From: Sphingomonas bisphenolicum
GTDB taxonomy: Bacteria; Pseudomonadota; Alphaproteobacteria; Sphingomonadales; Sphingomonadaceae
Length of the DNA: 64,000 bases
Assembly (NCBI RefSeq): GCF_024349785.1
Contig: NZ_AP018818.1
Location: 186,001-250,000 of the forward strand
Direction: 5' to 3'
The translations under genes and the position numbers were made by a program. Below are positions 25,023 through 32,681 of the stretch, in pieces. The first letter of the stretch is position 1, and each line of letters begins with the position of its first letter. Below the pieces are notes generated by a model, which saw nothing but the letters and a program-made list of their open reading frames with translations, had not been told where the DNA came from and did no database searches.

Positions 25023-26056
25023 CAGGCGAAGGCCGCGCGAAGGGCGCTGTCGATGGCGGCCTGATCCAGCCCCTTCTGCCCGATCACCACCAGTTGGGAC
25101 AGGCGCGACTCCTCCGCCTTCCAGGCGCGGTCGAAATAATGCTGGATGCGGGGACCGACCGCCTGGACGAGCAACCGTGCCGGGCGCCCGGCGACGGCGA
25201 CCATGCCCTTGATGCGCAGGATATCATGCGCCTCGATCAACGGGGCCATGGCCTGCACCAGCGCATCCACGCCCGCAATCTCGCCGCCGGTGACGACGAA
25301 GCTGTCGAAATCGTTATGGTCATGATCGGGGTCGCCGTCATGGTGCGATGGCCGCGCGTCGATATCCTCTTCCGCTTCGGCGAACAGGCCGAGCAGGACG
25401 CCGGCATCGATCGCGCCATGATCGGTCCGCACGATCTTCACCCCACTACGGATATCCTTGCCTATGTCGCCCTCGATCCGGGTCAGCGCGTCAGCATCGA
25501 CCATGTCGGCCTTGTTGAGGATGACGAGGTCCGCGCAGGCGAGCTGGTCTTCGTATAGTTCCTCCAGCGGACTGTCATGGTCGAGCGAGGGGTCGGCCGC
25601 CCGCGCCAGCGCCAGCGCGGCTTCGTCGGTGGCAAAGCGCCCGGCGGCGACCGCATCGGCGTCGATCAGCGCCACGACGCCATCCACGGTCGCGCGGGTG
25701 CGGATTTCGGGCCACTGGAACGCCTTCACCAGCGGCTTGGGCAGCGCCAGGCCGGACGTTTCGATGATGATATGGTCTGGCGGATTGGCGCGGTCGAGCA
25801 GCTTGAGCATGGTCGGCAGGAAATCGTCGGCCACGGTGCAGCAGATGCAGCCATTGGCCAGTTCGACGATATCGTCTTCCGGGCAGGCGTCGTCATTGCA
25901 TCCGCGCAGCAGCGCGCCGTCCACGCCGACATCGCCGAACTCGTTGACGATCAGCGCCAGCCTGCGACCCTTGGCATTGTGCAGCAAATGCCGGATCAAC
26001 GTCGTTTTGCCCGCCCCCAGAAAGCCTGTGATGACGGTGGTCGGGATCTTGCTCAC
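25022..26056 (-). CDS. cobW: Cobalamin biosynthesis GTPase CobW
   Basis: 344 residues with a GTG start at 26056 supported by GAAGGAGAAG just upstream. The Walker A motif GFLGAGKTTLI, the metal-binding GCICC motif (NGCICCTVADDF), the SVIVETSGLA-like IIETSGLALPKP and NKAD guanine motif are visible. A His/Asp-rich loop (SHHDGDPDHDHND) near residue 235 is typical of CobW metallochaperones supplying cobalt. First main gene of the operon after the full-length cobalamin riboswitch. Confidence 0.95.
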   Translation of the reverse strand: MSKIPTTVITGFLGAGKTTLIRHLLHNAKGRRLALIVNEFGDVGVDGALLRGCNDDACPEDDIVELANGCICCTVADDFLPTMLKLLDRANPPDHIIIETSGLALPKPLVKAFQWPEIRTRATVDGVVALIDADAVAAGRFATDEAALALARAADPSLDHDSPLEELYEDQLACADLVILNKADMVDADALTRIEGDIGKDIRSGVKIVRTDHGAIDAGVLLGLFAEAEEDIDARPSHHDGDPDHDHNDFDSFVVTGGEIAGVDALVQAMAPLIEAHDILRIKGMVAVAGRPARLLVQAVGPRIQHYFDRAWKAEESRLSQLVVIGQKGLDQAAIDSALRAAFA

Positions 26057-26133
26057 GCTTCTTCTCCTTCAAGCGCCATGGGATTCATGCGCGCGAAGGG
26101 GCGATCGGCATCGCCGAGCCTGATAATGGCCAT
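26053..26133 (-). CDS. Possible 26-residue upstream peptide
   Basis: An ATG-started frame MAIIRLGDADRPFARMNPMA ends in a TGA that overlaps the cobW GTG (GTGA). A GGGGG run precedes it. It may be a translated leader that couples to cobW or simply chance; no family recognised. Confidence 0.25.
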   Translation of the reverse strand: MAIIRLGDADRPFARMNPMALEGEEA

Positions 26134-26327
26134 GTCTACCCCCGCTGCACCTGAGCGATATCTCGGGCGGGGGCGTGCCGGACGCGAACGAACGGTCGAT
26201 GCGCGGCGACGAGCAGGCGCATGGAGCCCGTCAGCGCGCACCGATGCGGCCCCAGCCACATGGGTTCGTCGCTCAGACGGCGTTCACCGTGCCCCGGCCA
26301 TCCCCTGGACCAAAGCAAGAGCGACCA

Positions 26328-26556
26328 GACGCCGGCAGGTCTCCTGGCTCGCGGGTCATCGCTTGATGCACGCCTTCCCAGGCCTCGCAGGATTTAGCGT
26401 CCGGCCCAGTGGCTGCTCCCCTGGAAAGGGAGCGATGTGCATCGCGCTCGCCGCTTACAGTTGCAGGGACAGCTGCGGATTTGGATGAGCGCCCTCGTCG
26501 AGGGACTGCCACCCGCACCGCCTTCCCATTTTAATCCCCTTGCGGGGAACCGGCGC
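26328..26556 (-). ncRNA. Cobalamin riboswitch (full length) for cobW-cobN-cobO
   Basis: Read on the minus strand, the segment shows the canonical order: GGTTCCCCGCAAGGGGATTA with AAAATGGGAA, then GGCGGTGCGGGTGGC, CCGCAGCTGTCCCTGCAACT, GTAAGC, a CCACTGGG element, GGGAAGGC, and the B12 box AGCCAGGAGACCTGCC at 26336-26351. GCGCCGG and CCGGCGT close helix P1. The leader ends about 270 bases before cobW, so the expression platform lies in that gap. High cobalamin should lower expression of the operon. Confidence 0.93.
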
Positions 26557-26572
26557 GATCAGTCATCGAAGG

Positions 26573-26632
26573 GGGCTTGCGGCTCCCCGGATGCGGTCGG
26601 CGATACCGGCTGCCGGGGCCGTCCGCAAGCCC
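26573..26632 (-). terminator. 60-base hairpin after the histidine-phosphatase-like gene
   Basis: GGGCTTGCGG (26573-26582) and CCGCAAGCCC (26623-26632) are perfectly complementary, with an inner CCCCGG/CCGGGG stem. It begins one base after the stop of the leftward phosphatase-like gene and ends just before the riboswitch, so it probably terminates readthrough into the riboswitch leader. No T-tract follows. Confidence 0.55.
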
Positions 26633-27229
26633 TCAGTGCGGTGCGATCGCCTGAAGCCGCCAGATGCGGTTGAAGGACAGGCGAACGGCGGATAGCGGCG
26701 CAATGTCGATGGCAGGCGTCGTCACGAGCGGAAAGCCCAGCGCGTGCGCCAAGGCGGCGCGGATCGTCATGGCATGGCTGATGGCGCAGACGCATCCGGG
26801 CGACTGCGCCATTCCGTCCAGCCAGCCGCCTACCCGCTGTCGCACCGATTCCATGGTCTCACCATCCGCGGTGCCCTGCGTCGGATCGGCGATCCAGTCG
26901 GACAGGGCGGCCGGTTCGGCGGCAGAAAGGTCCGCAAACGACCGGCCCGTCCAGCGCCCGGCATCCATGTCCACCAGCGCGACCTCGACCGTGGCGTCCA
27001 GCCCCATCGCCTGGGCAGTCTGCGCGGCGGCGCGGGACGGGCTGCAAAGGACATGGTTGTCGAAACCCGGCGGCAGGCGGCAGGCGGCGGCATCATGCGC
27101 GCCGCGTGCGTCCAGGCCCTCGTCCAGCGCCGGAAAGCCGCCGATCCGGCTGGACGGCGTGGACGCCGCGCATAGGAGAAGGAGGGATGTAGCCAGCGGA
27201 ACCTCCGGGAGATGTTGACGTCGCGCCAT
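26633..27229 (-). CDS. Histidine-phosphatase-like protein, catalytic His missing
   Basis: 198 residues. The overall pattern (LLLLCAASTPSSRIGG near the N-terminus, HVLCSPSRAAAQTAQAMG, GRWTGRSFADL and ISHAMTIRAALAHALG) follows the histidine phosphatase superfamily found beside cobalamin genes, related to alpha-ribazole phosphatase CobC. The phosphate-accepting histidine expected in the first motif (RHG or CHAAT) is absent; CAAST is found instead, while the second active-site His is kept. It may therefore be inactive or have another role. It lies between two cobalamin riboswitches and diverges from cbtB. Confidence 0.7.
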   Translation of the reverse strand: MARRQHLPEVPLATSLLLLCAASTPSSRIGGFPALDEGLDARGAHDAAACRLPPGFDNHVLCSPSRAAAQTAQAMGLDATVEVALVDMDAGRWTGRSFADLSAAEPAALSDWIADPTQGTADGETMESVRQRVGGWLDGMAQSPGCVCAISHAMTIRAALAHALGFPLVTTPAIDIAPLSAVRLSFNRIWRLQAIAPH

Positions 27230-27254
27230 CGCGCACCCTAAACAGCGCGGGCAT

Positions 27255-27337
27255 CAGGAAGAAGAAGCCGGTGAGATTCCGGCGCGGTCGCGCCACTGTT
27301 ATCGACGTACAAGGTCGAGAGCCAGACCTTCTTCCTG
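27255..27337 (+). ncRNA. Compact cobalamin riboswitch for cbtB-cbtA
   Basis: The core GCCGGTGAGATTCCGGCGCG and CGCCACTGT with a later GAGCCAGACC (variant B12 box) is the conserved cobalamin aptamer. Its ends, CAGGAAGAAG at 27255-27264 and CTTCTTCCTG at 27328-27337, pair perfectly as a 10-bp P1, giving an aptamer of only about 83 bases. It lies 49 bp upstream of cbtB, whose ribosome binding site (TAGGAG) is at about 27372. Confidence 0.87.
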
Positions 27338-27386
27338 GACATATTATCTCTCGCGGGACGCGCAATCCCCTATAGGAGTACGGATC

Positions 27387-27614
27387 ATGGCAACCACTGC
27401 CGCACTGCTCGACGACCATTTCATTCCTGTCCAGGGTGGCTCCGCCATCCCGATCGAGGACATCGCGCCCTGGGCCGTATTCGGGACGCTGATCGCGCTC
27501 ATCTTCCTCTATTTCGTCAGCACCGAACAGGGCGCCTTCGCCTTGTTCGACGGCATGTATGTGCATGAATTCGTCCATGACGGGCGCCATCTGCTCGGCT
27601 TCCCCTGCCACTGA
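27387..27614 (+). CDS. cbtB: Cobalt transporter subunit CbtB
   Basis: 75 residues: one membrane helix (about 28-48, PWAVFGTLIALIFLYFVS) and a C-terminal His-rich motif with YVHEFVHDGRHLLGFPCH, the histidine signature of CbtB, likely to bind cobalt. TAGGAG precedes the ATG. It lies directly behind a cobalamin riboswitch and 9 bp before cbtA, so both are repressed by cobalamin and provide cobalt for synthesis by CobN. Confidence 0.93.
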   Translation: MATTAALLDDHFIPVQGGSAIPIEDIAPWAVFGTLIALIFLYFVSTEQGAFALFDGMYVHEFVHDGRHLLGFPCH

Positions 27615-27623
27615 TCGCCGGCG

Positions 27624-28346
27624 ATGACCAAAAGTCTTTTGTGGCGCGGAATGCTGGCCGGCATTCTCGCGGCCCTCGTCGCGACGATGTTCGCGCGCGT
27701 GATCGCGGAGCCCCAGATCGATCTCGCCATTGGCTATGAGCATGTCCATGCGGCGCATCATGCGGACACACCTGCGAATGGGCAGGAAGAGGAGCTGGTA
27801 AGCCGGGCGACGCAGAAGGGCGCGGGCCTCCTGACCGCGCTGGCGCTTTACGGCGCGGCGGTCGGCGGCATTTTCGCACTCATATTCGCCTATGGTTATG
27901 GACGCTTCGGCCGCATTGGCCCGCGCAGCTTCGCCCTGTTGCTCGCCGGGATCGCCATTCTGCTGATCGTGATCGTGCCGGGGATCAAATATCCCCAGAC
28001 GCCGCCGGCCGTGGGCCAGCATGACACTGTGGGCCTGCGCACCGCCGCCTATTTCGCCATGATCGCCCTGTCGGTGGGCGGCGCGGTGATCGCCGCGAAG
28101 ATCCGAAGCGCGCTCGCTCGATCCTGTCGTGGCATCGACGCGATGTTGCTCGCAATGGCGGCTTATGTCGCGATGGTCGTGCTGGGCCAGTTTCTGCTGC
28201 CCAGCGTCGATGAAGTACCAGCCGATTTCCCGGCGACCTTGCTCTGGCATTTCCGCCTCGCCTCGATCGCGACCCAACTGATCCTGTGGGCCACGATCGG
28301 GATCGTCTTCGGCCTGTCGGCGGAACGGGTCATGATTCGCCGATAA
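27624..28346 (+). CDS. cbtA: Cobalt transporter subunit CbtA
   Basis: 240 residues with about five to six hydrophobic segments, beginning LLWRGMLAGILAALVATMFA. Family-typical positions include the EPQIDLAI stretch after helix 1 and KYPQTPPAVGQHDT in an external loop. It is the membrane core of the CbtAB cobalt importer. The stop codon abuts the stop of the convergent GntR gene with no spacer. Confidence 0.92.
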   Translation: MTKSLLWRGMLAGILAALVATMFARVIAEPQIDLAIGYEHVHAAHHADTPANGQEEELVSRATQKGAGLLTALALYGAAVGGIFALIFAYGYGRFGRIGPRSFALLLAGIAILLIVIVPGIKYPQTPPAVGQHDTVGLRTAAYFAMIALSVGGAVIAAKIRSALARSCRGIDAMLLAMAAYVAMVVLGQFLLPSVDEVPADFPATLLWHFRLASIATQLILWATIGIVFGLSAERVMIRR

Positions 28347-29048
28347 TCATGTCGCCAGCATCTGGCCGATAGACGTATCGAAATGGCGGTCGATCGCGGC
28401 GGCGGCGGCGGTGGGGTCGCGGTCGACGATCGCCTGCGCCAGGTCGAGGTGACAGGCGATGATGTCCTGCCGCTGGGTATCGGTCCGGCGGGTTTCCCAG
28501 GCGCGCGGCACCGCCGTTTCCATCAGCGGCGCGAAGGACCGCATGATCTGCGCGAAGAGCAGGTTCGACGCCGCTTCGGCAATCGCATTGTGGAGCGCGA
28601 TATCGAGCCGGGTCACCTGCGCCATGTCGTCGCACTCCTGCGCCATCGCCTGCGCTATGGCCAAAATCTCGGCAGCCTGCGCGTCGGTGCGGCGCTGCGC
28701 GGCAAGCGCGGCGATCCGCAGTTCGAGCGTGCGCCGCACGTCCCACACATCGGCGACGCTGACCTGCTCGGTCGATACCGCATGGTCGAGCGAAGCCCCC
28801 ATCACCGATCCATCGATGGCCCCGACCCGCGCGCGGCGGCCATTGCCAACGTCGATCAGGTGCAAGGCGGCAAGCGCTCCAAAGGCTTCCCGCATCACCG
28901 CGCGGCTAACCCCCAGGCTGGTGGCGAAGGCGCCTTCCCCCGGCAGCGTGTCGCCGACCCGCAGGCTATGGGCGCGGATATGGTCGCGCACGGCCTGGAT
29001 GGCGCGTTCGACCAGCGACCCGCCGTCGTCGATCGCCCGGCTCGTCAT
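28347..29048 (-). CDS. FadR-type GntR regulator (FCD domain)
   Basis: 233 residues. The winged helix is at about residues 12-75 (GDTLPGEGAFATSLGVSRAV, MREAFGALAALHLIDV). The C-terminal FCD domain spans about 95-225 and keeps metal-ligand-type residues in VWDVRRTLELR, LDIALHNAIAEAASN and HLDLAQAI. The start overlaps the stop of the upstream AraC gene (ATGA). Palindromes with the GntR-like half-site CTATC/GATAG occur in front of this regulator operon and the TonB-receptor operon, so it likely represses both and is released by a carboxylic acid ligand. Confidence 0.88.
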   Translation of the reverse strand: MTSRAIDDGGSLVERAIQAVRDHIRAHSLRVGDTLPGEGAFATSLGVSRAVMREAFGALAALHLIDVGNGRRARVGAIDGSVMGASLDHAVSTEQVSVADVWDVRRTLELRIAALAAQRRTDAQAAEILAIAQAMAQECDDMAQVTRLDIALHNAIAEAASNLLFAQIMRSFAPLMETAVPRAWETRRTDTQRQDIIACHLDLAQAIVDRDPTAAAAAIDRHFDTSIGQMLAT

Positions 29049-29812
29049 GCCGCCAGTCGCTCCGCGCGATACAGCGTCGGCGCGACGCCGAAATGGCGGG
29101 CGAAGGCGCGGGTGAAGCTGGCATTGTTGAGATAGCCGCAACGATAGCCGATCGACGACACCGGCAATTCGGTCGCCACCAGCATTTCCCCCGCCCGGTC
29201 GAGCCGCTGCGCCGTGATGGCGTCGGCGACCGAACTGCCGAACATGTCGCGGAAGCCGCGGGTCAGCTTGGCGCGGTTGAGGCCGCAGGCGCGGGCGATG
29301 CCGTCCAGCGTCAGCTTTTCCGCCCAGCGATCCTCGATCATGCGCCGCGCCGTCAGCAATCTTTCGCTGTCGGCCCGCGACAACAGCGCATCCTGCCCGA
29401 TCGGCACGAACCCGTCTTCGCGCCCGGCGCGCAGAAGCTCGCAGAACAGTTCGATGCTCTTGGCCAGCCGATAGGGCGCGGCCGCCGCGTCGTGAAGGCG
29501 GCAATCGCGGATGGCGAGCGCGATCGCGCGGAGCGGCGCGGGGAGATAATAAGCGACGCCCGGCGCCAGCGGCACCGCGCCGTCGGCCACCCGCGCGCAG
29601 GCGTCCGGCGCGACCAGCAGGATCAGGCGGCTGCCCGGATCGTCGTTCAGGTCGGCGATCGTGGGATGCTCGACCAGCCGGACCGACGCCGAGTGCCCCA
29701 CCGCGCCGAAACCGAGCAGGAAAGCTACGGAGAGGCCCGCATCATTGGCGAGCGTGGCGATGCCTGGTCCGACCAGCGCGATCATCTCGGGCGACACACT
29801 GATTCGATCCAT
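29045..29812 (-). CDS. AraC family transcriptional regulator
   Basis: 255 residues from the ATG at 29812; an ATG two codons upstream also follows the AAGGAG site but at only 3 bases. The C-terminal half (about 160-255) has two HTH motifs: LDGIARACGLNRAKLTRGFR and ISSIGYRCGYLNNASFTRAF-like VSSIGYRCGYLNNASFTRAF. The N-terminal domain is a variant without a recognised ligand family. The gene is translationally coupled to the GntR regulator downstream, an unusual pairing of two regulators, and has GntR-type palindromes in its promoter. Confidence 0.85.
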   Translation of the reverse strand: MDRISVSPEMIALVGPGIATLANDAGLSVAFLLGFGAVGHSASVRLVEHPTIADLNDDPGSRLILLVAPDACARVADGAVPLAPGVAYYLPAPLRAIALAIRDCRLHDAAAAPYRLAKSIELFCELLRAGREDGFVPIGQDALLSRADSERLLTARRMIEDRWAEKLTLDGIARACGLNRAKLTRGFRDMFGSSVADAITAQRLDRAGEMLVATELPVSSIGYRCGYLNNASFTRAFARHFGVAPTLYRAERLAA

Positions 29813-29840
29813 GGCCATCTTCTCCTTGCTCACATACTGA

Positions 29841-29878
29841 CCTATCAGACAGCTTTTGGCAATAGCTATCAGATAGGT
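29841..29878. promoter_or_regulatory. GntR-type operators upstream of the AraC-GntR pair
   Basis: CTATC-A-GATAG (29866-29876) is perfect and CCTATC-A-GACAG (29841-29852) is a near match, with centres 24 bp apart. They lie 35 and 59 bp upstream of the AraC start and overlap the 3' end of the MFS gene. The same motif is found upstream of the TonB receptor near 34.9 kb. Likely binding sites for the encoded FadR-type GntR protein. Confidence 0.65.
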
Positions 29879-31158
29879 CTGTCCGGCGCGCGACGCATAG
29901 CCCGCCAGAAGGCGGCGACCGAGACGATGCTGACCGACACGCCGACCGTCGCAAGGCCTCCGCCCAAATGCGCTTCGCCGCCGAGCAAGCCGCTGATCGC
30001 CGTCACCAAGGTCGGCGCGACGCCGAAGCCGATCAGGCCGGCGATGGCGATGAAGGCGCCGATGCACAGGCCGCGCAATTCGTTGGGCAGCAATACCGTG
30101 AGCGCGACGGATGTGATCAGGCCGGTGACGGTGCCGCACAGCATCAGCGCACCCAGCGCCACGGCGAAGGAGGGGATGCCGGGCATGATCGGGAAAAGCG
30201 CGGCCGGGATGCCCAGCGCCGCCGCGATCACCGCGCCGATCAGCAGGCCGCCGCGCCGCCCGCTCTTCTGCCCGATGTCGGCCGCCACGCCACCCAGCAC
30301 CGATCCTGCGACTCCGGTCAGGAATATGAGGCTGCCCATCCAGCCGGCAAAGTCGGGCGGCGCCAGGCCATAGCTGCGCGACAAGACGGGCGACGCCCAG
30401 ATCGCGGCCGCCGCATCGGCCATCACCACGCTGACCTGCCCCACGAACAGCGGGCCAAGAAAGGCGCGGCGCGACCAGAGTGCCTGCAGAACCACGCGCC
30501 AGGGGGCATGGATGCCAGCCGCCACTTCCTGTCGCGCGGGTTCGCGCAGCAGCAACATGGGCAGGATCAGCGCAGCGCTGATCGCCGCAAGCGCGAAATG
30601 GGTGGCGCGCCAGGGGGCGACGCCGGCGAAGAGGGTGTCTGCGGCTGGACGCAGGAACAGGCTGAGCAGCCAGCCCGCTAGCGCGAACGCCCCCGCCTGC
30701 CCCAGCGCCTTGCCCAGGGTCACGACCAGCAGCCCCCTGCCCCGCTGGTGCGGCGGGCACAGGTCGGCGCAGAGCGACAGCGCCGCCGTCAAAGCGCCGG
30801 TAGTGCCGATCCCGGCGAGCATTCGCGCCATGAACAGGGTGGAGACGCTCTGCGCCACCGCGGTCAAAAGGGTGCCCATCGTCCAGATCAGCGCCAGACA
30901 GATGAGCAGGCGCAGACGATTGGTGCGATCGACCAATAACCCGATCGGCATGGAAAAGAGCAGCAGTGGCACCGCGGCGGCCACGCCCTGCACGAGCGAC
31001 AATTGGAAATCGCTCAGGCCCATTTCGGCCTTGGCGCCTTCCTGCACCATGCTGAACGATCCCATCATGGTAAAGCCCGCCGCCATCGCCAGCGCCAGGA
31101 TCAGCAGCGGCGGAAACAGGCGCAGAAAGGATGGGGATTGGGCGGATGGGGCGGTCAT
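29869..31158 (-). CDS. MFS transporter
   Basis: 429 residues from the ATG at 31158 (AAAGG nine bases upstream); an in-frame start at 31197 would add 13 residues. Twelve hydrophobic segments are recognisable. The loop 2-3 signature appears as GLLVDRTNRLRLL. The protein resembles MFS carriers of organic or aromatic acids. Its context (FAD-linked dehydrogenase, SDR, carboxylesterase, TonB receptor) suggests it carries the acid or alcohol released from an ester. Two hairpins separate it from the dehydrogenase gene, so its expression may be lower or separately controlled. Confidence 0.85.
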   Translation of the reverse strand: MTAPSAQSPSFLRLFPPLLILALAMAAGFTMMGSFSMVQEGAKAEMGLSDFQLSLVQGVAAAVPLLLFSMPIGLLVDRTNRLRLLICLALIWTMGTLLTAVAQSVSTLFMARMLAGIGTTGALTAALSLCADLCPPHQRGRGLLVVTLGKALGQAGAFALAGWLLSLFLRPAADTLFAGVAPWRATHFALAAISAALILPMLLLREPARQEVAAGIHAPWRVVLQALWSRRAFLGPLFVGQVSVVMADAAAAIWASPVLSRSYGLAPPDFAGWMGSLIFLTGVAGSVLGGVAADIGQKSGRRGGLLIGAVIAAALGIPAALFPIMPGIPSFAVALGALMLCGTVTGLITSVALTVLLPNELRGLCIGAFIAIAGLIGFGVAPTLVTAISGLLGGEAHLGGGLATVGVSVSIVSVAAFWRAMRRAPDRPI

Positions 31159-31213
31159 CGGGACGAGCCTTTCTGCGGCATGGCCGGTCATGGCCATGCC
31201 CCTGTCATGATGC

Positions 31214-31267
31214 CCGGCCGCGCCAAAGGGGATCGACGCGGCCGGACAGTTTAGCCCCCGGCTAAAC
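31214..31267. promoter_or_regulatory. Two hairpins between the FAD dehydrogenase and MFS genes
   Basis: CCGGCCGCG (31214-31222) with CGCGGCCGG (31237-31245) forms a 9-bp stem, and GTTTAGCC-CCC-GGCTAAAC (31249-31267) is a perfect 8-bp palindrome. They may attenuate transcription into the MFS gene or be an operator for it. Confidence 0.5.
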
Positions 31268-31276
31268 GGCGTGATG

Positions 31277-32677
31277 TCAAAGGGTGAAAATCTTGCCCGG
31301 ATTGAACAGGTTTTTCGGATCGATCGCGCGCTTGATGACGCGCATCAGGTCGACCGCGTCGCCCAACTCTTCCACCAGGCAATGTTGCTTCCCGAGGCCG
31401 ATGCCATGTTCGCCGGTGCAGGTGCCGTCCATCGCCAGCGCCCGGTCCACCAGCCGCTGGTTGAGCGCCTCCACCTCTGCCATCTCCTCCGGCGCATTGG
31501 GATCGATGGAGAAGATGACATGGAAATTGCCATCGCCGACATGGCCCAATATCGTGCCCGGCACGTTGGTCGTCGCCAGGTCGGCCTTGGTCCGGGTGAT
31601 GCATTCGGCGAGGCGACTGATCGGCACGCACACGTCCGTCGCCCAACCGATCGCGCCGGGACGCTGGTTGACCGCGGCATAATAGGCCTCGTGCCGCGCC
31701 TTCCACAATCTGGAGCGTTCCTCCGGCAGGTTCGACCAGCGAAATTGCCCGCCGCCGTGCATCGCGGCGATCTCCTCCACCGTGCGCACCTGTTCCTCGA
31801 CATAGGATGGCGAGCCGTGAAATTCGAAGAAGAGTGTGGTCTGTTCGGGATAGTCGAGTTTCGACCAGCGATTGACCGCGCGCATCTGCGCGTCGTCCAA
31901 TATCTCGACCCGCGCCAGCGGCACGCCGATCTGGATCGACTGCACCACCGTATCCACCGCCCCTTCCAGACTCTCGAAGCTGCACACGGCCGACGAGATC
32001 GCCTCCGGGATGGCGTGGAGGCGCAGCGTCACTTCGGTGATGATGCCCAGCGTGCCTTCGCTGCCGATCATCAGCCGGGTGAGGTCATAGCCTGCCGCCG
32101 ACTTGCGCGCGCGCCGGGCGGTGCGGATGTCGCGACCGTCGGGGGTCACGACGCGCAGCGACAGGATCGCCTCGCGCATCGTGCCGTAGCGTACGGCATT
32201 AGTGCCCGATGCGCGGGTGGAGGCCATGCCGCCCAGCGTGGCATTGGCGCCGGGGTCGATGGGGAAGAACAGGCCCTGGTCGCGCAGATGCTCGTTCAGC
32301 TGCTCGCGCCGCACCCCGGCCTGCACGGTGCAGTCGAAATCCTCGACATTCAGCTGAAGGATGGCGTCCATCCGGCTGAGGTCGACCGTCACCCCGCCCT
32401 GCACCGGCAGGGTGTTGCCCTCGATCGAGGTGCCAGCGCCATAGGGGATGATCGGCACATCGGCAGCGACGCAGAGCTTGACCAGTGCGACGACATCCTC
32501 CGTCGAACGGGCGAAGACCACAGCGTCGGGCAGGACGGGCGCGAAATGCGTCTCGCTCTGCCCATGCTGGCTGCGCACCGGCTCCCCCAGCGCCAGATTG
32601 TCGCCAAAGGCGGCGGCAAGCTGGTCGAGAAAGCCGTCCGGCAGGGCCTTGCGGGGTGGGAAGGCGGGCGCGCGCAT
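31277..32677 (-). CDS. FAD-linked oxidase, D-lactate/2-hydroxyacid dehydrogenase type
   Basis: 466 residues from the ATG at 32677; the open frame continues upstream into the receptor gene but only this start fits the family. The PCMH FAD-binding domain is at about residues 35-215: IPYGAGTSIEGN, DPGANATLGGMASTRASG and GSEGTLGIITEVTLRLH. The C-terminal domain ends GHVGDGNFHVIF and TCTGEHGIGLGKQ, with the metal-binding His residues of GlcD/Dld enzymes. It should oxidise a 2-hydroxy acid with electrons passed to the respiratory chain. It lies 4 bp after the TonB receptor in the same operon. Confidence 0.88.
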   Translation of the reverse strand: MRAPAFPPRKALPDGFLDQLAAAFGDNLALGEPVRSQHGQSETHFAPVLPDAVVFARSTEDVVALVKLCVAADVPIIPYGAGTSIEGNTLPVQGGVTVDLSRMDAILQLNVEDFDCTVQAGVRREQLNEHLRDQGLFFPIDPGANATLGGMASTRASGTNAVRYGTMREAILSLRVVTPDGRDIRTARRARKSAAGYDLTRLMIGSEGTLGIITEVTLRLHAIPEAISSAVCSFESLEGAVDTVVQSIQIGVPLARVEILDDAQMRAVNRWSKLDYPEQTTLFFEFHGSPSYVEEQVRTVEEIAAMHGGGQFRWSNLPEERSRLWKARHEAYYAAVNQRPGAIGWATDVCVPISRLAECITRTKADLATTNVPGTILGHVGDGNFHVIFSIDPNAPEEMAEVEALNQRLVDRALAMDGTCTGEHGIGLGKQHCLVEELGDAVDLMRVIKRAIDPKNLFNPGKIFTL

Positions 32678-32681
32678 CGGA

